DNA of 64,000 bases. It comes from JAPORK01 sp026710285 (lineage in GTDB: Bacteria > Pseudomonadota > Gammaproteobacteria > Pseudomonadales > Endozoicomonadaceae). Under the pieces are notes generated by a model. The model worked only from the letters and a program-made list of their open reading frames with translations, was not told the DNA's origin and did no database searches. Below, piece by piece: positions 27,801 to 39,500 of this stretch. Position 1 is the first letter of the stretch. Each line of letters opens with the position of its first letter. The translations under genes were made by a program, and so were the position numbers. The stretch is taken from positions 806,001 to 870,000 of the forward strand of contig OZ241746.1 in NCBI GenBank assembly GCA_965201045.1. Reading direction: 5' to 3'.

Positions 27801-30473
27801 TGCTGGTAAGTTGCTATGGAATGCAGGAGAAGACGGTCGACGCTCAACATTTAACTATAATGAAAATGGTCAGTTGCTCAGTGCAACAAATCCGGCAGGT
27901 CATACAATTTATGTTCAATATAACAGATCAGGATTACCTGTAGCTAAATGGCTGGATGGAAAATTACAACTACAACTTCAATATGATCTGGTAACCAGAT
28001 TAGTTAAAGAAAAAGAAGATATAACCGGTAAAACAACTTTTATATATGATGCTGATGGACTAATAAGACAATTAATTCATTTGGGTGACAATGGTTATTC
28101 TGACTATAAACTCAAATGGGAGTACGATATAAATCGACGTATTACTGCCTCTGTTGATATTGCAGGCAATCAAACCCGCATAGTTTATGATATGCATGGA
28201 CGTGTAAAAAAAATTATTTATCATTCATTAACCAGTAAAGCTGAAACGGTTGCTACTTTAGTTTATGATGATTTCTCCCGCATTAAAATCTTATACTATG
28301 GAAGTGGAATGGATCGTTATCTTTCCTATGATGATTTTGGTCATCTCATGAAAATGAGAGACACACTATATAAATGCTGTTTATATAGTGAATCTTTCTA
28401 TTATGATGCTAACGATAATATCACAACACTCATTCAAAAGACTGATCAGGTCAAATATACCCGTTTAAATTATCACTATGATGCACTGAATAACTTAATG
28501 AGTATGACCTGCAAAGGTCCTGATGATCTGTATCTGTGCCCCAGAGATACTGATTTTTCAAATTCTGGTTTAATTCAGGCTCCTGTAATTATCCGACAGG
28601 ATTATAATTTTACACCACTGAACCGCCTTGCCAGTGTCCGGGAAATATTACAGGATTTATCAACCAGAAAAACAGTGGAGAAAGTAATGAATTATCATTA
28701 CTCTGATCGCCGGACTCCATTACGTCTCCAGCTAACAGATACAACATGGAATCACCAGGAAGCAGTTTCCCATCATTTTTATTATGATCACGTGGGAAAT
28801 ATGACAACCGACGGAGAAGGAAATCACCTGCTCTACAATGCTTTTAATCAGATAGTACAGGTGATTAAAACAGACGGTCAGCGGAGTTATTATAGTTACG
28901 ACAGTAGCGGTAAAACAGTAAAAACAGTGAGTGCAGAGGGTATCCGCTATCTCTTTTATCAGGGTAGTCAACTAATTAATGAAAAGATTAACTCTCTGCA
29001 GCAAAGTACACATCTTGTTGGTTATTTAGGCGCAGTTAAAACCATTGATGGTATTATTCAGCAATATAATGAAACCAGTTATAAAGGAGATGTAGTGGGT
29101 GTACTCAAAAAGATAAACAACAAATCTCATCAATATCAATTAGATCAGCGTAATGTTTATAGTCCCTATGGTATGGTTTTTCATGATAAGACACCTTTCT
29201 TACATCTGCCTTTATATCAAAAAATACTATATGGCTTTGATGGTGAATTAACTGATCCTGCTACCGGATGGCAGTTTTTAGGTAACGGACACCGAACCTA
29301 TAATCCGGTAATGCGTTACTTTATGAGTGAAGATCCGATCAGAGGCGGATATGGTTTTGGTAGTAATAATCCGATAATGAACAGCGATCCTTCCGGTAAT
29401 ACACCACATTGGATGGGCAGTATGTTCAAGTGGTTTGGAAATATTACTTCATTTGGATTAAATGCACTGCATTCCAAATGGGTTAATATCGCCAGTACAG
29501 TGATTATGGCTGGTTTGGCTGTAGTTACTTTAGGTACTTCTGCAGCTACTTATGGTGGTAGCGCATTTGGTGCTGCTGTGGCAGGATGTGCCGCTATTTC
29601 TGGAAGTATTCCTGTTATTGCAGCTTCGATTCCTGCCAATAAAGGACTCAATATGGTCGCAGCTGTTATTGGTCTGACAGAAATGGCAGTAACACTAACT
29701 ACAGTGGCAGCTGATATCGGGTTTTTTCTGTCCAGACCATTTTCTTTAGCTTCTGATTATACAACAAATTTTGAAATGGCTAATCCACAGATGTTAAAAG
29801 TGTTTCCACGTAAGAAAGGAGCGACTCTTATGTACATGAACAATGAGGAGTCAATGCAACTTTTAAAAGAAAGTTCTCGTAGCTATATCATCCTGGAACC
29901 TCCCGGAGAAGAACGTTTGATTTTTAACAGTTTTGCAGACGTTGTTAATGCCTGGAAAATTTTAAAATCAAAACCGAATGATCTGATTGTATGTGATACT
30001 ACCGCTCTGCTGGTAGCTGCACAAAAAAATGAAAAGCCGTTGTATATATCAGATTTAATGCAATTTCTTGAATTCAAAAAAGCCCATACCCTAAATGTGA
30101 TAATTGGTATTTATAACAAAGAGGTCTCACAAAGTTTCTTGCTTTATTTTTCAAATCTTTTAGATAAATTAAGTGATTCTGAAGGACTCCTGATGCAGCC
30201 AACACCTTATTCTCCATATTCAATCAAAGATGTTTTACTGAAACCTGGTAAAATTGCTGTTATTTATCATATGGAACATGTAGGTGTTGTTGCAAGAAAT
30301 TATGAAAATACCTGGAGCATATATGATTTTTATCGTAACGGTACTGTAAAAATTGTAAATGGTTCATATGAAAAAATAAGCAACGCTTTTTTTCCAATGT
30401 TTCTAAAGATAGCCCGGAATATGGCATAGTTTGTGGATATATGCAATTACAATACTTTACTGTACTGGATTAA
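24896..30473 (+). pseudogene. Rhs4: rhs paralogue off-frame at both ends (phase-off or decaying)
   Basis: The ATG at 24896 aligns with the starts of the other five genes. With a single AAAGGCTT unit it would encode MILKGLKSFYTSKDFHF, matching MLFQCLRVVYVDKLFRF of Rhs3. Five units are present, so translation from this ATG stops after eight codons. The long frame is open from about 24931, but its first usable start is TTG at 25162, which would lose the hydrophobic N-terminus. The shell, core (SEDPIRGGYGFG, SDPSG) and C-terminal Cys-His domain (VCDTTALLVAAQ, EHVGVV, YDF) are intact. Near the 3' end a run of seven T (30387-30393) appears one short. The current frame stops at 30429, whereas the restored frame ends CGYMQLQYFTVLD at 30473, matching Rhs3. 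It is either a reversible off state or early decay. Confidence 0.8.
24905..24944 (+). repeat. Five-copy 8-bp tandem repeat inside the Rhs4 start region
   Basis: AAAGGCTT is repeated five times directly after ATGATTCTT. Eight is not a multiple of three, and two or more copies bring TAA into the ATG frame. One copy restores a full-length frame that aligns with the other paralogues, so the array looks like an expansion that silences the gene. Confidence 0.93.
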
Positions 30474-30554
30474 TGTGCTGGTTTTATTAAAACTTTTATG
30501 GTAACAGGACTTTTTGTATTTATCGGGTTTCTAAGCTGGAACGAGGGAATAAAA

Positions 30555-30759
30555 CAGGGCTTACGCACCAAGAGAATCATTCTCATTTGGAGCTTCATAT
30601 AGCATTTTTTTGAGACTCAATCTGTTCATTTTAACCTCTAACTGATCGTTGATCAGTCTTTGATAAGGTATAAAACTATAAACATCTGTACATTTTTTGC
30701 TTAAAAAGTAATTGTTTTATTTGGTTATTAAGAATCATTCTCTTGGTGCGTAAGCCCTG
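30555..30759. mobile_element. 205-bp MITE with 10-bp target duplication
   Basis: The element starts CAGGGCTTACGCACCAAGAG and ends with the reverse complement; the terminal repeats extend about 28 bp with one mismatch. GGGAATAAAA flanks it on both sides (30545-30554 and 30760-30769), a perfect 10-bp target duplication. The homologous leader of Rhs4 reads straight through this site without the insert, an independent empty-site control. It has no coding capacity. The mobilising transposase is not in this window, and the family is not assigned. Confidence 0.9.
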
Positions 30760-30786
30760 GGGAATAAAATTTTTTGGAGTTTTTTG

Positions 30787-33700
30787 ATGGTTTTTCAATA
30801 CTTAAGATCAGTTTATACTGATAAGTTATTTTATTTTCCGGTCATTTTTATCTCTGTATTACTCATTTTTATTGTGACTTTTTGTTCAGTAGCATATGCC
30901 AAAATCCATTCTGATCTTCTAAAAAAATATGCTGCATCCACTTTTTTAAAACAAACAGAACCAGGATTTGTTAGTAGTTTATTCTCAATAAATCGCTACA
31001 GGAAAACAAGATTATCGCCACATTTATTAACAGGAAACGGCAGTGGATCATCCTTATGGTCCAATGCTTTTAATTTTAAAAAAACGATAGATACGCAGAC
31101 AGACCCTCGCACCGGTATGTTTTCTGCTCATATGAAAGTTGGTAGTTTACTGAGTAATGAAGGGCACGGACCTGATATTGATTTAGAAGTAAACTATAAC
31201 AGTGGTACGACTGCTGATCCGGATGAGCTTGGTTATGGGTGGAGCTGGAATATTACCCACTTTAATCCTGTAACCAATCAGCTGACAACGTCTACCGGTC
31301 AAAATTTTTATCTTGAAAAAAATCAGGATCGTTGGTTTCCTTTATACCATAAATTGCAGGATATTCGTATTGATGGTGACAAAAGAAATGCTTTTGTAAT
31401 TACTTATGCTAATGGTTTGCGGGAAACGCTAAACCATGACGGTTATGAAACAAAGCTTCAGCAACAAAATGGGTGGTCTGTTTATTTTTCTTATGTACCC
31501 GGAACTCACTTATTACAATCAATCACTGATGATAAAGATCATTCTATTGAACTTCATTATAAAAACGATAATGTATATGTAATTAATAAAGATGCTCTTG
31601 GAGAACCTGTTATTCTGATTATAAATCAATCAAAAGGTGAAATACGGGGTATATCCTTTCAGTCGCCACAACACCATATTATTTCTGGGATTTATATTCG
31701 GTATACAGGGCATTTAATCACACAAATCAACTATCCTACCGGATTAACCAAAAGATTTTATTATGATTGTAAATCAGCCATGAAAATACCGGTACCGGAT
31801 AATTTTTCAGGTTATTCTTTATGTGTTATTAATAAAGTATCAGTTGATCCGGGTACAAATCAACCGGTTATGACAATGCATTACTATTACTCTGAAGCTG
31901 ATCATAACAAGCATAATTATCTTGGTTTTAATTCAGGACTATCGCTTATTAGCAAGCCTGTAAAAGATATCTTGTTTGAAGCACCGCTAAATTACACTTA
32001 TAAGACAATAGCAGATAACGGGCTTGTCAAAGAAATTCGTACCTATAATAAGTACCACTTGTTAATTAATGATAAAAAAATCAGTGTGAGAACAGGAAAA
32101 AAATTATCAGATGTACAAGTCTTTTTTTGTCGCATGAATGATCCTGATGGTTGTGCCCACTCTTCTTTTGAAGGTTTACCGGTTTATTACAGCCGACCAT
32201 TAAAAATAGTAACCAGGCTATGGAATGATAATGGAACTTATCCTGCGATCAGCGCAGAAACAACTTCTTATGATAAATATGGTCGTACCAATCGCTACAA
32301 AGATGCTTATGGTCGCTTAACTGTAACAAAATATTGTCCGCAGCAGGGAGATACCGCCTGTCCACCTGTACCGCATGGATGGCTTGCAGGTACTTTAACT
32401 GAATCAGTTACTCAATATCCTGCTTCAATTAAAACAGCAGCTGTGCCTCCACCCGTTACAATGTATAACTATTATCATAAAATACCTGCTTATACAGGCA
32501 GTGGTTACACTATGGTTCTGGATCACCAAATAATTCGGGCAGGGCAGCAGTATACTGCAAAAAAGTATCATTATTATCAGAATCATGACAATCCATTCCT
32601 TTATGGTTTATTAAAGCAGACTGTTTTTACAGGTAGTACAGATAAAGCTTCTGCGATTAATTTGGTTAGTAAACATTATTACTATATCAAAAATGCCAAT
32701 CACCATACGAAAACAACTTATACTTCTGTTGACTTAAAATCAGGTAAAAAACGCTTGTCATCTTCTGTTACCACCAGCCTGTTTACTAATCAGACATTAC
32801 AAACAGCTGATGCGACCAGACTGAATATTACCCGCTATCACTATGATTTTATGGGGCGATTAATTCAGACAGATGATGCTGTGGGAACACCTTTTGCAGT
32901 CAGTAACTATTATACATATACCGTATCACCTGCACTCAATCAGGTGCTCATTACATCTCCAAATCATTTACAACAAAAAACCATCTTTGATGGTGCAGGG
33001 CGTGTCCTCATGCACTTTAATCAGGCTATTGCTGCAACAGGAACACCACAACCTAACCGTTGGTTTCCAGTTAAGAAAATCAGCTATGATCACTATGGGC
33101 GTATTCTGGCAGAGCATGCTTACATAATAAAAAAACCTGATATAATACATGAACTCACAACCAGACAGTATTACGATGTTTCCAGTAGAGTGATCAGAAC
33201 TCATCTGTCAGATAACAGAGAAATGATAACTGAATATGATGACGCTGATCGCTGTGTGGTTCACTACGAAAAAAGCAGTGCGGGAAAATATTCTGCCATC
33301 TCTGTAGTTCATGCCAATATACTATACCAACCGGTAATAAGTATACTTCTTCCAGCTCCGGAGCAACCACCTCCTGCAGCTTATAGCTTATGTCATTTGT
33401 CTTCTAACAGACTAAAATATCAGAAAATTAAAGTCTCTGCTACCACTTATGATGCTTTTGGTCGTACCGTAAAAACCTCTGATCCGCTGGGACATATCAT
33501 AACGACACGTTATGATGGGCTCGGTGCTGTAACCGATATTACTGATCCAAAAGGTGACAGATTACATAACATTTATGATCTTTCAGGTCATCATATTCAG
33601 TCTTGGGCATATCCTGTATCAGGCGGTCATTATCTTTTATCTTCAGCAGAATACAATAATGCTGGTGAGTTAATATGGAATGCAGGAGAAGACAGTCATC

Positions 33701-36339
33701 GCTCAATTTTTGCTTATAATGAAAATGGTCAACTACTCAGTGTAACAAATCCAGCAGGTCACACTATCTCTTTACAATATAATGTATTGGGTCTACCTGT
33801 AGCTCAATCATTAGATGGAAAATTGCAACTGCAGCTTAATTATGATCCGGTTACCAGACTTCTTACAAAAAAAACCGGGATAACCGGTACAACAAATTTT
33901 CTTTATGATGCTGATGGATCAATACGGAAACTGATTCATTCAGGAAAAAATGGTTATGCAGATTATAAGCTAAACTGGGAATATGATATAAACCGACGTA
34001 TTACCAGTGTCACAGATGTTACCGGCAACCAGACCCAAACCGTTTATGATTCACAGGGACGTGTAGAAAAAATGCTTTATCAGCCATTAAATGGTAAAGC
34101 AGAAACTGTAGCTTCCTCCGTCTATGATGATTTTTCCCGTATTAAAGCTTTATATTATGGAAGTGGCATGGAACGTAATCTTCACTATGATACTTTTGGT
34201 CATTTACTGGAGATGGATGATACACTGAATAGTCGTCGTTTACATGATGAATATTTTCGCTATGATGCTAATGATAATATTACAACACTCATACAGAAAA
34301 CTGATCAATATCAATATGCACATTTAGATTATCACTATGATGCACTGAATAATTTAATCAGTATGACCTGTAAAGGTCCTGACGGATTACCATTATGCCC
34401 CAGAGATACGCATTTTTCAGGTTCCGTTTTAACCCGTGCTCCGATTATTACCCGACAGGATTATACTTTTACACCACTGAACCGTCTTGCCAGTGTTAGG
34501 GAAACATTACAAGATTTATCTGTCAACAAAACAATTGATAAAGAAATGGATTACGATTACTCTAATCCGCAAGTTCCGTTACGCCTTCAGCAAATAAGTA
34601 CAAAATGGAATCATCAGGTAGCTGTAACGTATCATTTTAATTATGATGTAATGGGCAATATGACAACCGACGGAGAAGAAAATCATCTGTTTTACAATGC
34701 TTTTAATCAAATTATACAGATAAATAAAACTGATGGTCAGCGTAGTTATTATAGTTACGACAGTAATGGTAAAACAGTAAAAACAGTAAGCACTAATGGT
34801 GTTCGTTATCTGTTTTATCGGGGCAGTAAACTGATTGCTGAAAAAATTAGTTCTCCCGGACAAAACACACATTTGGTCGGTTATTTAAGTATTGCTAAAA
34901 CCATCGACAATGTTATTCAGACATACAATGAAACCAATTACAAAGGAGATGTAGTGGGTGTTCTTAATAAAGAAAAAAACTGTTCTGCACAATATAAATT
35001 AAATCAACGTAATATTTATAGTCCTTATGGTATGGTTTTTCATCAAATAAATGATCCGTTATCACTACCGCTGTATCAAAAAACATTATACGGCTTTGAT
35101 GGAGAATTAACTGATCCTGCCATAGGCTGGCAGTTTTTAGGTAACGGAAATCGAACTTATAATCCGGCAATGCGTTATTTTGTCAGTGAAGATCCGGCTG
35201 GTAGTGGATATGGTTTTGGCAGTAATAATCCGATAATGAATAGCGATCCTTCAGGCAATATACCCAAGTGGCTGGGAACTGCATTTAAATGGTCTGGAAA
35301 TATTACTTCCTTCGGGTTAAGTGCATTACATGCAAAATGGGCGAATATTGCCAGTGCAGTGATCATGACTGGTTTAACTGTGGTCACTTTAGGTGCTACC
35401 GCAGCCAGCTATGGTGGTGCCGCATTGGGTGCTGCCGTAGCAGGAGGTACTGCCATTTATGGAAGTATTCCTGTCATCGCTGCTTCAATTCCTGCTAATA
35501 AAGGACTTAATATGGCAGCTTCTGTTGTAGGTCTGACAGAAACGGCAGCCACACTGGCTACCACAATAGCTGATATAGGATTTTTCCTGTTTAAATCATC
35601 TCATTTATCAGCGCTATTCAATAAAGTTGATTATGAAAATTATGAAATGTTCAATTTTAAGATGTTAAGAATATATACAGAAATGACGAAAGATGGTCAA
35701 CCATCACCCCTGCTGGATGTTAACAAACCTATACAGCTTTTACGTGAAAAAATGACTGCTTACATGACAGAAGCTGAAGGAAGAGAGGCGCTGAGTTTAA
35801 ATACCTTTGATGATATTGCTGCTGCATGGAACATTTTGAAGTCAGAGTATAATGATCTGGTCATGTGTGATACCGGTGTTCTGCTTGTAGCTGCACAAAA
35901 AAATAAACAACCTCTTCTTCTGGTAAATCTTGAATCATTCCTCATAAAAAAACATGCTGTAGTAACAGCACTTTCATCTTCTGACGGTTGTCGCCATAAT
36001 GAAGTAGGTAAGTTTATAGGTTCTTTTATAACTTTGCTGGAAAAATTGAATGCTGGCGCAAAGTATATTGACCTGAGATCAGGACCATTGACTGCTTTTG
36101 AACAAATTTTAACAAATCCTTATGAAAGCGCTATTTTGCAGCATATAAATCATGTGGCTGTTGTTTCAAGGGGGAGAGATACCTGGAGTATCTATGATTT
36201 TGCTAATAATGGTACTGTAAGGATTATAGGCGGTGCACTTGAAAGAATAAGAGAGGTTTTCTTTTATGAGACGAATGTTGGTGAGAGAACAGGACTAAAT
36301 CCACATAAAATTTATGGATATATAAAGTTACCATATTGA
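30787..36339 (+). CDS. Rhs5: giant YD-repeat/Rhs protein with C-terminal Cys-His domain
   Basis: 1850 residues from the ATG at 30787; a TTG one codon earlier is not needed because TTGGAG lies upstream and MVFQYLRSVYTDKLF aligns with Rhs1. It has the hydrophobic N-terminus, YD-repeat shell, core (SEDPAGSGYGFG, SDPSG), two C-terminal hydrophobic helices, Cys1694 (MCDTGVLLVAAQ), His1789 (INHVAVV) and Asp1804 (YDF). The C-terminal domain is the same subtype as Rhs1 (shared IDLRSGPLTAFEQIL and GYIKLPY), while the shell at 31180-32833 is nearly identical to Rhs6. The gene is therefore a mosaic. The MITE is inserted 28 bp upstream of the start and may affect its expression. Confidence 0.85.
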   Translation: MVFQYLRSVYTDKLFYFPVIFISVLLIFIVTFCSVAYAKIHSDLLKKYAASTFLKQTEPGFVSSLFSINRYRKTRLSPHLLTGNGSGSSLWSNAFNFKKTIDTQTDPRTGMFSAHMKVGSLLSNEGHGPDIDLEVNYNSGTTADPDELGYGWSWNITHFNPVTNQLTTSTGQNFYLEKNQDRWFPLYHKLQDIRIDGDKRNAFVITYANGLRETLNHDGYETKLQQQNGWSVYFSYVPGTHLLQSITDDKDHSIELHYKNDNVYVINKDALGEPVILIINQSKGEIRGISFQSPQHHIISGIYIRYTGHLITQINYPTGLTKRFYYDCKSAMKIPVPDNFSGYSLCVINKVSVDPGTNQPVMTMHYYYSEADHNKHNYLGFNSGLSLISKPVKDILFEAPLNYTYKTIADNGLVKEIRTYNKYHLLINDKKISVRTGKKLSDVQVFFCRMNDPDGCAHSSFEGLPVYYSRPLKIVTRLWNDNGTYPAISAETTSYDKYGRTNRYKDAYGRLTVTKYCPQQGDTACPPVPHGWLAGTLTESVTQYPASIKTAAVPPPVTMYNYYHKIPAYTGSGYTMVLDHQIIRAGQQYTAKKYHYYQNHDNPFLYGLLKQTVFTGSTDKASAINLVSKHYYYIKNANHHTKTTYTSVDLKSGKKRLSSSVTTSLFTNQTLQTADATRLNITRYHYDFMGRLIQTDDAVGTPFAVSNYYTYTVSPALNQVLITSPNHLQQKTIFDGAGRVLMHFNQAIAATGTPQPNRWFPVKKISYDHYGRILAEHAYIIKKPDIIHELTTRQYYDVSSRVIRTHLSDNREMITEYDDADRCVVHYEKSSAGKYSAISVVHANILYQPVISILLPAPEQPPPAAYSLCHLSSNRLKYQKIKVSATTYDAFGRTVKTSDPLGHIITTRYDGLGAVTDITDPKGDRLHNIYDLSGHHIQSWAYPVSGGHYLLSSAEYNNAGELIWNAGEDSHRSIFAYNENGQLLSVTNPAGHTISLQYNVLGLPVAQSLDGKLQLQLNYDPVTRLLTKKTGITGTTNFLYDADGSIRKLIHSGKNGYADYKLNWEYDINRRITSVTDVTGNQTQTVYDSQGRVEKMLYQPLNGKAETVASSVYDDFSRIKALYYGSGMERNLHYDTFGHLLEMDDTLNSRRLHDEYFRYDANDNITTLIQKTDQYQYAHLDYHYDALNNLISMTCKGPDGLPLCPRDTHFSGSVLTRAPIITRQDYTFTPLNRLASVRETLQDLSVNKTIDKEMDYDYSNPQVPLRLQQISTKWNHQVAVTYHFNYDVMGNMTTDGEENHLFYNAFNQIIQINKTDGQRSYYSYDSNGKTVKTVSTNGVRYLFYRGSKLIAEKISSPGQNTHLVGYLSIAKTIDNVIQTYNETNYKGDVVGVLNKEKNCSAQYKLNQRNIYSPYGMVFHQINDPLSLPLYQKTLYGFDGELTDPAIGWQFLGNGNRTYNPAMRYFVSEDPAGSGYGFGSNNPIMNSDPSGNIPKWLGTAFKWSGNITSFGLSALHAKWANIASAVIMTGLTVVTLGATAASYGGAALGAAVAGGTAIYGSIPVIAASIPANKGLNMAASVVGLTETAATLATTIADIGFFLFKSSHLSALFNKVDYENYEMFNFKMLRIYTEMTKDGQPSPLLDVNKPIQLLREKMTAYMTEAEGREALSLNTFDDIAAAWNILKSEYNDLVMCDTGVLLVAAQKNKQPLLLVNLESFLIKKHAVVTALSSSDGCRHNEVGKFIGSFITLLEKLNAGAKYIDLRSGPLTAFEQILTNPYESAILQHINHVAVVSRGRDTWSIYDFANNGTVRIIGGALERIREVFFYETNVGERTGLNPHKIYGYIKLPY
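31180..32833 (+). repeat. Near-identical 1654-bp tract shared with Rhs6 (Rhs5 copy)
   Basis: This segment matches 36906-38559 with a constant offset of 5726 bp and about 20 substitutions seen by eye. Immediately outside, similarity drops to the level of the other paralogues. It looks like a gene-conversion tract covering the first half of the YD-repeat shell. Confidence 0.88.
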
Positions 36340-36509
36340 TCAGCTTTATCAGGAATTTTTGCTATAATTATGAATCATAATCCGGGTTAAAAAGTATACG
36401 TCAAATGTATGTATAGTTAACAGATGTAGTTAATGTAAGAGAAATAAAAGTACTTAATATCAGATCCTGTCCTTATTTAGTCAATACAATAAAAAATTTT
36501 AGGTTTTTT

Positions 36510-39500
36510 ATGCTGCTTCGTTGTATAAAGATAAGTTATGTTAATAGCTTTTTTTATTTTTTGGTTACTTTTCTTCTTGTATTATTCACTCATACTGTAA
36601 TTTTTTGTTCAACAGGGTATACCAGAACTCTTTCTGAGTCTGTGAAAAAATATGCTTCTGTGCCAGCTTTTGCAACACAAACAGAGCAACAATCTGACAA
36701 TATTTTATCTTCAGTCAGCCATTACAAAAAGAAGAAATTATTATCGCATTCATTATCAGAAAGTGGTAATGGATCTTCCTTATGGTCCAATGCATTTAAT
36801 TTTAAAAAAACGATAGATGCACAGGCAGACCCACGTACCGGAATACTCTCTGCCCATATAAAAGTGGGAGGTTTACTAAGTAATGAAGGGCATGGACCGG
36901 ATATCGATTTAGAAGTAAACTATAACAGTGGTACGACTGCTGATCCGGATGAGCTTGGTTATGGGTGGAGCTGGAATATTACCCACTTTAATCCTGTAAC
37001 CAATCAGCTGACAACGTCTACCGGTCAAAATTTTTATCTTGAAAAAAATCAGGGTCGCTGGTTTCCTTTATACCATAAATTGCAGGATATTCGTATTGAT
37101 GGTGACAAAAGAAATGCTTTTGTAATTACTTATGCTAATGGTTTGCGGGAAACGCTAAACCATGACGGTTATGAAACAAAGCTTCAGCAACAAAATGGGT
37201 GGTCTGTTTATTTTTCTTATGTACCTGGAACTCACTTATTACAATCAATCACTGATGATAAAGATCATTCTATTGAACTTCATTATAAAAACGATAATGT
37301 ATATGTAATTAATAAAGATGCTCTTGGAGAACCTGTTATTCTGATTATAAATCAATCAAAAGGTGAAATACGGGGTATATCCTTTCAGTCGCCACAACAC
37401 CATATTATTTCTGGGATTTATATTCGGTATACAGGGCATTTAATCACACAAATCAACTATCCTACCGGATTAACCAAAAGATTTTATTATGATTGTAAAT
37501 CAGCCATGAAAATACCGGTACCGGATAATTTTTCAGGTTATTCTTTATGTGTTATTAATAAAGTATCAGTTGATCCGGGTACAAATCAACCGGTTATGAC
37601 AATGCATTACTATTACTCTGAAGCTGATCATAACAAGCATAATTATCTTGGTTTTAATTCAGGACTATCGCTTATTAGCAAGTCTGTAAAAGATATCTTG
37701 TTTGAAGCACCGCTAAATTACACTTATAAGACAATAGCAGATAACGGGCTTGTCAAAGAAATTCGTACCTATAATAAGTACCACTTGTTAATTAATGATA
37801 AAAAAATCAGTGTGAGAACAGGAAAAAAATTATCAGACGTACAAGTCTTTTTTTGTCGCATGAATGATCCTGATGGTTGTGCCCACTCTTCTTTTGAAAG
37901 TTTACCAGTTTATTACAGCCGACCATTAAAAATAGTAACCAGGCTATGGAATGATAATGCAACTTATCCTGCGATCAGCACAGAAACAACTTCTTATGAT
38001 AAATATGGTCGTACCAATCGCTACAAAGATGCTTATGGTCGCTTAACTGTAACAAAATATTGTCCGCAGCAGGGAGATACCGCCTGTCCACCTGTACCGC
38101 ATGGATGGCTTGCAGGTACTTTAACTGAATCAGTTACTCAATATCCTGCTTCAATTAAAACAGCAGCTGTGCCTCCACCCGTTACAATGTATAACTATTA
38201 TCATAAAATACCTGCTTATACAGGCGGTGGTTACACTATGGTTCTGGATCACCAAATAATTCGGGCAGGGCAGCAGTATACTGCAAAAAAGTATCATTAT
38301 CATCAGAATCATGATAATCCATTTCTTTATGGTTTATTAAAACAGACTATTTTTACAGGTAGCACAGATAAAGCCTCTGCGATTAATTTGGTTAGTAAAC
38401 ATTATTACTATATCAAAAATGCCAATCACCATACGAAAACAACTTATACTTCTGTTGACTTAAAATCAGGTAAAAAACGCTTATCATCTTCTGTTACCAC
38501 CAGCCTGTTTACTAATCAGACATTACAAACAGCTGATGCGACCGGACTGAATATTACCCATTATCATTATGATTTTATGGGTCGTTTAATCAGGACAGAT
38601 CGTGCTGTAGGAACACCTTTTGCAGTCAGTGCTTATTATACATATACCATATCACCTGCACTCAATCAGGTGCTCATTACATCTCCAAATAAGTTACAAC
38701 AAAAAACCATCTTTGACGGTGCAGGGCGTATACTTATGCATTTTAATCAGGCTGTTGCTGAAACAGGAAAACCGGTATCCGGACGCTGGTTTCCGATACA
38801 AAGGATTAGCTATGATCAATACGGTCGTGTTTTGGCAAAGCATACTTATATCATAAAAAGACCTGATATAGCACACGAATTCACAACTACACAAAATTAT
38901 GATGATTCCGGCAGGGTTATCAGAATTCATCTATCAGATAACAGAGAAATGATAACCGAATATGATGATGCTGATCGCTGTGTCGTTCACTATGAAAAAA
39001 GTAGTACAGGAAAATATTCTGCTATTTCTGTAGTTCATGCCAATATATTATATCAACCGGTAATGAATTTACTGCTTCCGGCTCCTATGAAACCACCTCT
39101 CTCAGCTTATAATTTGTGTCACTGGTCTGTTGACACGATGAAAAATCAGCAAATTAAAGTATCTGTTACCAGTTATGATGCCTTTGGTCGTGTTGTAAAA
39201 ATCACTGATCCTTTGGGACACATCATAAAAAAAAGCTATGATGAATTCGGCGCTATAACCGACATTACTGATCCAAAAGGTGACAGACTACACAATGTCT
39301 ATGATTTGTCAGGTCATCGTATTCAGTCCTGGGCATACCCTGTCTCAGGTGGTCATTACCTTTTATCTTCAGCAGAGTATAATAATGCAGGTGAGTTGCT
39401 ATGGAGTGCAGGAGAAGATAAACGCCGATCAACGTTTACTTATAACAAAAGCGGGCAACTGCTTAAGATAATAAATCCGGCAGGTCATACCATCTCTTTA

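Noticed and set aside
25162..30429. Rhs4 as a normal gene starting at TTG 25162
   Set aside because: The frame continues upstream with sequence homologous to the other N-termini (hydrophobic segment and TYAN), so the TTG is internal and the true start is displaced by the repeat array.
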